From the NCBI GenBank assembly GCA_963832965.1, contig CAWHVW010000005.1, positions 930,001-994,000 of the forward strand: a stretch of 64,000 nucleotides of DNA, in the 5' to 3' direction. Positions 57,975 to 64,000 of the stretch are shown here, one piece after another. The notes below the pieces were generated by a model, which saw only the letters and a program-made list of their open reading frames with translations, was not told where the DNA came from and did no database searches. Each line of letters opens with the position of its first letter. Position 1 is the stretch's first letter. This DNA comes from CAWACP01 sp963832965. Lineage in GTDB: Bacteria > Acidobacteriota > Terriglobia > Bryobacterales > Bryobacteraceae. The position numbers and the translations under genes were made by a program.

Positions 57975-60470
57975 ATGGGGACGCTGCTGCAGGACCTCCG
58001 ATACGGTGTGCGAACGTTGCGCAACAACCTCGGCTTCACCTCCGTGGCGATCCTTTCCCTCGCGCTCGGCATCGGCGCCAACACCGCCATCTTTCAGCTC
58101 CTGGACGCAGTGCTCCTGCGCACGCTTCCAGTCCACGAGCCGCGGCAGCTCACCATGCTCCAACTGGCCGACAGAACCGGGTGGAGGGGAGATCAGGCGA
58201 CCGCCTACCCGGCTCTGACAAATCCGATCTGGGAACGGTTCCGCGACAGCCAGAGCACATTCTCTGGAGTTCTGGCGTGGGGAAGCAGCGGATTCAATCT
58301 TGCGTCCGGTGGGGAACAGCGTCTGGCCCGCGGCCTCTTCGTCAGCGGAGATTTCTTCCGCGTGCTAGGTCTCGCGCCGTTGAGGGGCCGTGTTTTCGCG
58401 GCGGCTGACGACCGTCGCGGCTGCGGAGTCCCCGGCGCGGTGATCAGCTATTCGTTCTGGCGGCGCGAATACGGCGGCGATGAATCCATCGTCGGCAGGC
58501 AGATCAGACTGAACAGCCTGCCGGTGGACGTCATTGGCATCGCGCCGCAAGGTTTCTCCGGACTGGAGATCGGGCAATCCTGGGACGTGGCCGTTCCCAT
58601 TTGCTCGCAGCAGGTCCTGTGGAGCGATGGCAACTGGCTGGACGAAGGTACCGTCTGGTGGCTCACCGTTATGGGACGCCTCAAGCCCGGCGCCACGCTG
58701 CAGGAAGCCAACGCGCAATTGGGCGTCGCTTCGCCTGCTCTCTTCCAGTCCACCCTGCCCCCAAACTACCCGGCTGGAAACGTGAAGCACTATCTCAAGT
58801 TCAAACTGGCCGCCGCGCCCGCCGCCAGCGGCGTTTCCTGGGTGCGCGGCCAATACGGGGAGTCTCTGCTGCTGCTCTTGGCCATCACCGGCCTTGTCCT
58901 GGCTATCGCCTGCGCCAATCTCGCCAACCTGATGCTGGCGCGCGCAACCGCCCGCCAGCGTGAATTCGCCGTGCGCGTGGCCATCGGAGCGTCGCGCGGC
59001 CGCCTGGTCCGGCAATTGATGGCCGAAAGCATCCTGCTGGCGGTTGCCGGAGCTGCATTCGGGCTGTTCCTTTCCGGTGCCCTCAGCCAGCTCCTGGTGG
59101 CCATGCTGGGCACCCAGGGAAACACGCTTTTCCTGAACCTCGAACCGGACCGCCTGGTTTTCGCTTTCGCCGCCGCGCTCGCGACCTTGACGTGCATATT
59201 GTTCGGGCTGATTCCCGCTTTGCGGACCACGCGCACTTCCCCGGCGGGCGCCATGAAAACGAGCAGCCGCGGTCTCACCGCGAGCCGGGAACGGTTCGGC
59301 TTGCGGCAAGCGCTGGTGGTGTCGCAGGTGGCAATCTCTTTTGTGCTGCTGGTCGGCGCGCTCCTGTTTTCCGGCAGCCTGCGCAATCTGTTGACCGTGG
59401 ACGCCGGTTTCAGGCAAGACGGACTGCTCGTCACCTCGGTGGATTTCTCCCCTTTGAAAATTCCCCCCACACGCCGCGTGGCGTTCAAACGCGGCCTGCT
59501 TGAAAGCATCCGCGCGCTTCCCGATGTCGGCTCGGCTGCGGAGGCGGAGATAGTCCCGCTGAGTGGCAGCGCCACCGACAATAACGTCTGGATGGAAGGG
59601 TCGAGCACGGGCAATAAGATGGATTCGAATTTCAGCTGGATCGGCCCCGATTACCTCAGGACCATGGGTATGACTTTGCTGGCGGGCCGGGATTTCGACG
59701 ACCGCGATAATACCGGATCTCCGAAGGTCGCCATCGTGAACCAGGCTTTCGCCCGTCATATGGGACTCGGCTCGGCCGTGGTGGGCCAGAGGTTCCGGAG
59801 AGAAGCCACGGCTTCGGAGCCGGAGACCGTCTTTGAGATCGTCGGCCTGGTCAAGGACACAAAATACCTCAGCCTGCGCGAGGAATTCACGCCCATCGCC
59901 TTTCTAAGCGCGGCGCAGGATGCCAGCCCGGACCCATTTGCGCAATTCGTAATCCATTCCAGCGCCCCGCTGGCAACCCTCACCTCCGCCATCCGCGGCG
60001 CCACCGCGGGGACCAGCCCGCAAATCGCTCTCGATTTTCGAGCCTTTGAAACGACCGTGCGGGAAGGCCTTCTGCCCGAGCGTCTGATGGCTACGCTCTC
60101 CGGCTTCTTCGGACTTCTGGCGGCGCTGATCGTGGCCATTGGCCTGTATGGCGTGATGTCGTATCTGGTGGTGCGCCGCACCAGCGAAATCGGCGTCCGC
60201 ATGGCCCTCGGCGCCGGCCGGAACGACATCCTACGGCTGATCATGCGCGAGGCCGCCACCCTGCTGGCCATTGGTCTTGCTGTCGGCATTGCACTGGCCC
60301 TGGCCACCGTCCATGCGGCTGGATCCATGCTGTTCGGGCTGAAGCCATACGATACCTTCGTCCTCGCCATCGCCCTGGCGCTTCTGGCCTCGGTAACGGC
60401 GGCGGCAAGCTATCTGCCCGCGCGGCGCGCCGCGAGCCTCGAACCTACCGTGGCGCTGCGGGAAGAGTAG
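57975..60470 (+). CDS. MacB-like ABC permease (acidobacterial duplicated orphan permease)
   Basis: An 831-residue inner-membrane protein. LLQDLRYGVRTLRNNLGFTSVAIL opens it, then MacB_PCD (residues 30-240), FtsX (residues 290-410), a second MacB_PCD and a second FtsX (residues 700-825, YGVMSYLVVRRTSEIGVRMALGA). This is the orphan permease class that is hugely expanded in Acidobacteria and lacks a linked ATPase. GGGGAG lies 6 bases before the ATG. The 3' end overlaps the convergent dehydrogenase gene by 26 bases. Confidence 0.92.
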   Translation: MGTLLQDLRYGVRTLRNNLGFTSVAILSLALGIGANTAIFQLLDAVLLRTLPVHEPRQLTMLQLADRTGWRGDQATAYPALTNPIWERFRDSQSTFSGVLAWGSSGFNLASGGEQRLARGLFVSGDFFRVLGLAPLRGRVFAAADDRRGCGVPGAVISYSFWRREYGGDESIVGRQIRLNSLPVDVIGIAPQGFSGLEIGQSWDVAVPICSQQVLWSDGNWLDEGTVWWLTVMGRLKPGATLQEANAQLGVASPALFQSTLPPNYPAGNVKHYLKFKLAAAPAASGVSWVRGQYGESLLLLLAITGLVLAIACANLANLMLARATARQREFAVRVAIGASRGRLVRQLMAESILLAVAGAAFGLFLSGALSQLLVAMLGTQGNTLFLNLEPDRLVFAFAAALATLTCILFGLIPALRTTRTSPAGAMKTSSRGLTASRERFGLRQALVVSQVAISFVLLVGALLFSGSLRNLLTVDAGFRQDGLLVTSVDFSPLKIPPTRRVAFKRGLLESIRALPDVGSAAEAEIVPLSGSATDNNVWMEGSSTGNKMDSNFSWIGPDYLRTMGMTLLAGRDFDDRDNTGSPKVAIVNQAFARHMGLGSAVVGQRFRREATASEPETVFEIVGLVKDTKYLSLREEFTPIAFLSAAQDASPDPFAQFVIHSSAPLATLTSAIRGATAGTSPQIALDFRAFETTVREGLLPERLMATLSGFFGLLAALIVAIGLYGVMSYLVVRRTSEIGVRMALGAGRNDILRLIMREAATLLAIGLAVGIALALATVHAAGSMLFGLKPYDTFVLAIALALLASVTAAASYLPARRAASLEPTVALREE

Positions 60471-62049
60471 CCGTCGTCAACTGGCCGTTCACCGTCCGCC
60501 ATATTCCCCGTGGGTTGTCATTGCGCAGGTCCGGCGGCAGTTCCGTTTCTGGCAGATTCTGATAGCACACCGGCCGCAGGAAACGCAGGATGGCCGCGGT
60601 CCCCACCGAGGTGAACTTCGCGTCGGCAGTGGCCGGCCACGGGCCGCCGTGATGCATCGCCGGGCTCACCTCCACACCCGTCGGAAAGCCGTTGAAAATC
60701 AGCCGTCCCACCTTCGTCTCCAGAACCGAGATCAGCTCGCGATGCCGCGCCAGATCGTCGGCCGTTCCCCACACCGTCGCCGTGAGCGAGCCTTCCAGAC
60801 CACGGGCAACGCGCAAAACATCGGCATCCGAGCCGCAGCGCACCACCATCGACGCGGGACCGAAGATCTCCGCCGCAAGCTGGTGGTTGCCCAGCCACGT
60901 TGCCGCGTTGGTCTCGAAGAGCGTAGGAGCCGCTTCGGTGTGCGCGCGGTCGGGCGGCTGAGTGGAACGCGCTTGCTTCACTCCGGGAATCGCGCCCGCG
61001 CGTCCCGCTTCAGCATCGTAGTTGGACAGAATGCCGGGATACAGCATCGTCCCCGGAGAGGCGCTCTGAAACAGACCCGCCAGCTTCTCGCGCAGTGCTT
61101 CAAACGCGTCGCCGTCGTTACCGATGATCAATCCCGGGCATGTACAGAACTGCCCCACGCCCAGATTCACTGAATTGAACAAGCCCTGGGCCAGCGCGTC
61201 GGGCGCCTGTTCCAGTGCGCCGGGCAGAATGAACACGGGGTTGACGCTGCCCATTTCCACGAACGCGGGAATCGGGTCGGGCCGCCCGGCCGCCGCGTCG
61301 AAGATGGCCCGTCCGGCGCGCAGGGAGCCGGTGAACGCAACCGCCTGCGTTGCCGCATGACGCACCAGCGCGATGGATGTGGCCGGGTCCGTGGAGTGCA
61401 GCATGGAGAAAACGCCTTCCGGTAAACCCGCCTTGCGAATGGCGCGCGCAACCGCCCCTGCCACCAGTTCCGACGTTCCCGGATGCGCCGGGTGCGCCTT
61501 CACCACAACGGGGTTGCGTGCCGCCAGAGCCGACGCGGTGTCGCCCCCGGCCACCGAAAATGCCAGCGGAAAGTTGCTGGCAGCGAACACCACCACCGGC
61601 CCGACCGGGATCAGCATGCGGCGCAAATCGGGTCGCGGTAACGGTTTTCGATCCGGCAGCGCCGCGTCGATGCGGGCGTCCACGTAAGATCCTTCCTTCA
61701 CCAGAGCGGCAAACAGGCGGAGCTGATTCACCGTTCGCCCCCGCTCCCCGGTGAGCCGGTCCTTGCCAAGCCCCGATTCCTCCGCGGCTCTTTCGATGAG
61801 CGCGTCGCCCAGCGCGACGATTTCCTCGGCGGTCGCCTCCAGCAAGCCAGTCAGCGTCTCTGCGCTGCTGGCGCGAAACGCCGGGAAAGCCTCCGCGGCC
61901 AACGAGAGCGCCTGGTCGACTTCTTCACCGGTCGCCTCGGAAAACACCGGGTCCAGCGTCTTTCCCTGACGCGGATCGAAAGCGGAGAATGTCTTCGCGC
62001 CGCGCGCCGAGAGTGCCGCTCCGATCTGATTCTTTCCATGCAGTTCCAT
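60445..62049 (-). CDS. Alpha-ketoglutaric semialdehyde dehydrogenase (2,5-dioxovalerate DH)
   Basis: A 534-residue NADP-type aldehyde dehydrogenase. GPVVVFAASNFPLAFSVAGG and AFTGSLRAGRA bind the nucleotide; FVEMGSVNPVFIL holds the general-base Glu and VGQFCTCPG the catalytic Cys. EIFGPASMVVRC and FPTGVEVSPAMHHGGPWPAT are typical of the 2,5-dioxovalerate subgroup. It oxidises the last intermediate of non-phosphorylative L-arabinose/uronate catabolism to 2-oxoglutarate. This fits the arabinan/pectin genes at 13-23 kb. Confidence 0.9.
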   Translation of the reverse strand: MELHGKNQIGAALSARGAKTFSAFDPRQGKTLDPVFSEATGEEVDQALSLAAEAFPAFRASSAETLTGLLEATAEEIVALGDALIERAAEESGLGKDRLTGERGRTVNQLRLFAALVKEGSYVDARIDAALPDRKPLPRPDLRRMLIPVGPVVVFAASNFPLAFSVAGGDTASALAARNPVVVKAHPAHPGTSELVAGAVARAIRKAGLPEGVFSMLHSTDPATSIALVRHAATQAVAFTGSLRAGRAIFDAAAGRPDPIPAFVEMGSVNPVFILPGALEQAPDALAQGLFNSVNLGVGQFCTCPGLIIGNDGDAFEALREKLAGLFQSASPGTMLYPGILSNYDAEAGRAGAIPGVKQARSTQPPDRAHTEAAPTLFETNAATWLGNHQLAAEIFGPASMVVRCGSDADVLRVARGLEGSLTATVWGTADDLARHRELISVLETKVGRLIFNGFPTGVEVSPAMHHGGPWPATADAKFTSVGTAAILRFLRPVCYQNLPETELPPDLRNDNPRGIWRTVNGQLTTATLPAAPR

Positions 62050-62129
62050 ATTTCAGTCGCCACAGTAGCACAACAGGTAGTACAATCGCCTTGAAACCTC
62101 TCCCCCGGGTTCGCGTCGGAGTTGTTGTA

Positions 62130-62480
62130 ATGCCTGAGCAGTGCGGTCAATGGCGCTACCTGTGTTCCGAACTCGTACGGATTGACTACGAAGCCGCCCC
62201 GGGAACCATCGAGCAACTGGACGGCAACCTCGAAGAGATTTCGTCCACCGCCGCTATTCTGCTGTTGGACAAGAGCGTTCACCGCGGCCACGCTGTGTCA
62301 TTCCGCGCGCAGAGCCGCCGCTTGCGGGGCGTGGTGGAATCCTGGGTCTACGAGCCGCCGCTCGGCTATTACGTATCAATCCGCTTCGAGGACGGATATG
62401 AGTGGCGCGAGAGCCACTTCCAGCCCGAGCATCTTCTGAAAGTAGCGCGAGCCGCGCGCGCAAAAGGCCACGCCTCCTGA
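62130..62480 (+). CDS. Small PilZ-like protein
   Basis: A 116-residue protein starting at the ATG at 62130, with GGAG 8 bases upstream. The layout RRYLCSEL-like start, LDGNLEEISSTAAILLLDKSV, GHAVSFRAQSRRLRGVVESW and GYYVSIRFEDG resembles a PilZ-type beta barrel, but the RXXXR and (D/N)XSXXG c-di-GMP motifs are weak. The last 15 codons lie in a tandemly duplicated 113-bp unit. Confidence 0.6.
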   Translation: MPEQCGQWRYLCSELVRIDYEAAPGTIEQLDGNLEEISSTAAILLLDKSVHRGHAVSFRAQSRRLRGVVESWVYEPPLGYYVSIRFEDGYEWRESHFQPEHLLKVARAARAKGHAS

Positions 62481-62663
62481 CGTGCAGTGGGGCAGGGCCA
62501 TGCCCTGCCAGCAGTTCAATCCCCGTTACGCGAGCCAATCCCAAACCGCTGAAAGTAGCGCGAGCCGCGCTCGCAAAAAGGCCAGGCCTCCTGACGTGCA
62601 GTGGGGCAGGGCCGTGCCCTGCCAGCAGTTTCAATCCCCGTTACGCGAGCCAATCCCAAACCG
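62436..62663. repeat. 113-bp tandem duplication spanning two convergent gene ends
   Basis: Copy 1 (62436-62548) and copy 2 (62549-62663) start CTGAAAGTAGCGCGAGCC and end CGAGCCAATCCCAAACCG, differing by four substitutions and two single-base insertions. Each copy contains the 3' end of the PilZ-like gene, one REP palindrome (62487-62509; 62601-62623) and the 3' end of the APC permease gene. Confidence 0.9.
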
Positions 62664-64000
62664 CCGCGACGCGAAGTATATCGGCACGCCCAACACCACC
62701 AGAATCAGTCCCGGCCACGTATAGTTCGGCTTATACAGCAGCAACAAAACCTCAATAACGCCGGCGACCAAAATATAAAGCAGGGGCAGAACCGGATATC
62801 CGAACGCCCGGTATGGCCGTGGAAGGTCCGGCTGCGTCCGCCGAAGCACAAACAAGCCCGCGATAGTGAGGATGTAAAACAACAGCACGGCGAAGATCAC
62901 GTAATCGAGCAGATCGCTATAGCGGCCCGTCAGCGTCAACAAACACGCCCACACGCACTGCACCATCAGCGAAACCACCGGCGTATGATTCACCGGGTCC
63001 AGCCGCGCCACCGGGCGGAAGAACAGGCCATCAAGCGCCATGGCATAGTAAACGCGCGCGCCCGCCAGAATCATGCCGTTCAGACACCCAAAGGTGGAGA
63101 CCATGATGGCCGCCGCCATCACCTTCACCGCCACCGGACCCAGAATGCCCGACGCCACCGCCGTAGCCACGCGATCCTCCGGCGCGGACGCGATGCCGGC
63201 CAGCGGCAGCACGCTCAGATAAACGAAGTTGCAGGCGAGGTACAGCAGCGACACAACACCCACGCCGAGCGCCAGCGAGATGGGCAGGTTGCGTTTCGGA
63301 TTACGGATCTCGCCGGCCGTGAACGTAACATTGTTCCACGCGTCGGAGGAAAACAGCGCGCCCACCATGGCCACGCCGACAACCCGGATGGTAGTCAGCG
63401 TCCAATCGGCATTTCGCCAGAACCCGCCAAAATTATCGTGAATGGCCACGGGATTTCGTCCAAATAGAACCCCCAGCCCCACCAGGCCCAGCAGCGCGCC
63501 AATCTTGGCGATGGTGAACACGTTCTGCACCGCCGCGCCCGTGCGCACCCCGCGAGTATTCACCGCCGTCAGCAGCACCAGCACTGCGATGGCCAACAAC
63601 TGCTGCGTGGTGACGCCCAGCTTGCCGGAACCAATCAGATAATTGTGTGCGGAGACAGCCGGAAAAAATACGCCCGTAAATTTCGCGAACGCAACCGCCA
63701 CCGCCGCGATGGTGCCCGTCTGGATCACCGTGAACAGCGTCCAGCCGTACAGGAACCCGCTGAGCGGTCCGAAGGCCTCGCGCAGGTAAACGTACTGGCC
63801 GCCCGCGCGGGGCATGGCCGCCGCCAGCTCGCCATAGCTCAGTGCCGCGGTGATGGTGAGCGCCGCGGTGATCACCCACGTCAGGATCAGCAGACCTGGT
63901 GATTGCACCTGGCGCGCGATATCCGCCGAGACAATGAAAATCCCCGAGCCGATCATGGAGCCCATGACAAGCGTCGTGGAATCGAGCAGGCCCAGGCCCT
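62631..64000 (-). CDS. APC-family amino acid permease, truncated by window end
   Basis: An inner-membrane transporter of the APC superfamily, with 456 codons visible. The frame continues upstream of the ATG at 63965 to the window edge, reading GLGLLDSTTLVMGSMIGSGIF, the canonical first helix, so the true start lies outside. GELAAAMPRAGGQYVYLREA, FSSDAWNNVTFTAGEIRNPKR and about twelve hydrophobic segments support the assignment. The C-terminus SRRFGIGSRNGD is also present as a silent partial copy in the neighbouring tandem duplication. Confidence 0.93.
   Translation of the reverse strand, partial: GLGLLDSTTLVMGSMIGSGIFIVSADIARQVQSPGLLILTWVITAALTITAALSYGELAAAMPRAGGQYVYLREAFGPLSGFLYGWTLFTVIQTGTIAAVAVAFAKFTGVFFPAVSAHNYLIGSGKLGVTTQQLLAIAVLVLLTAVNTRGVRTGAAVQNVFTIAKIGALLGLVGLGVLFGRNPVAIHDNFGGFWRNADWTLTTIRVVGVAMVGALFSSDAWNNVTFTAGEIRNPKRNLPISLALGVGVVSLLYLACNFVYLSVLPLAGIASAPEDRVATAVASGILGPVAVKVMAAAIMVSTFGCLNGMILAGARVYYAMALDGLFFRPVARLDPVNHTPVVSLMVQCVWACLLTLTGRYSDLLDYVIFAVLLFYILTIAGLFVLRRTQPDLPRPYRAFGYPVLPLLYILVAGVIEVLLLLYKPNYTWPGLILVVLGVPIYFASRRFGIGSRNGD

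Noticed and set aside
58365..59759. 464-codon ORF antisense to the MacB-like permease
   Set aside because: Long antisense frames are expected in GC-rich coding DNA; composition is Gly/Arg/Gln-rich with no domain, and the sense frame is a clear permease.
62482..62758. Several ORFs reading through the tandem duplication
   Set aside because: Their repeated peptides simply translate the duplicated REP unit.

Overview
The window looks like a chromosomal segment of an Acidobacteriota bacterium, probably Bryobacterales/Solibacter-like. The evidence is a GC-rich genome, a carboxypeptidase-regulatory-domain TonB receptor, an orphan MacB-type duplicated permease, a DUF1592/DUF1552/ankyrin operon, a PEP-CTERM protein beside a TPR lipoprotein, and several palindromic repeat families at gene ends. 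This assignment is an inference from gene content; no rRNA gene is present.

Layout. (1) 1-8.4 kb: a 5'-truncated glycoside-hydrolase-like gene, a TPR lipoprotein/membrane protein pair, a PEP-CTERM surface protein, a WcaI-like glycosyltransferase, and a PAS protein that appears to be a degenerate histidine kinase. (2) 8.4-23.7 kb: tRNA-Ser, then a plant cell-wall (pectin/arabinan) block: LacI regulator, RhaT-like sugar symporter, TonB receptor, GH127 beta-L-arabinofuranosidase, pectin methylesterase, two GH28 enzymes and a cupin. LacI-type operators lie at the TonB and GH127 promoters. (3) 23.7-28.5 kb: a DUF1345 membrane protein and aminotransferase, tRNA-Asp, and a decayed island with integrase fragments, a TetR regulator, a broken VOC gene and a SnoaL-like protein. 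(4) 28.6-39.4 kb: carboxylesterase, a winged-helix regulator operon, a persulfide-dioxygenase-like/rhodanese fusion, a DUF4157 (eCIS-core) protein with a Cys-rich lipoprotein, an SDR plus SMP-30 lactonase, a CE1-like esterase and an ankyrin protein. (5) 39.4-45.6 kb: DUF1552 and DUF1592 genes (the latter cut by an in-frame amber codon), a small alarmone-hydrolase-like HD protein, a molybdopterin-domain protein, a TPR protein and an unlisted 57-codon ORF. (6) 45.8-57.9 kb: a same-strand purine degradation cluster. (7) 58-64 kb: MacB-like permease, alpha-ketoglutarate-semialdehyde dehydrogenase, a PilZ-like small protein, and an APC permease cut by the window end.

The most coherent system is the purine cluster. 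Guanine deaminase and xanthine dehydrogenase feed urate into uricase, HIU hydrolase and OHCU decarboxylase. Allantoin then goes through allantoinase, allantoate amidohydrolase, ureidoglycine aminohydrolase and a plant-like ureidoglycolate amidohydrolase to glyoxylate, with nitrogen released as ammonia rather than urea. The cluster is tightly packed and often overlapping, and ends in a small DGHHR-like protein and a tyrosine-phosphatase-fold protein whose catalytic arginine has become histidine.

The pectin block and the alpha-ketoglutarate-semialdehyde dehydrogenase fit together as import and oxidative catabolism of arabinose/uronate/rhamnose. Across the window, short palindromic repeats sit exactly on gene boundaries and in several cases supply start, stop or terminal codons.
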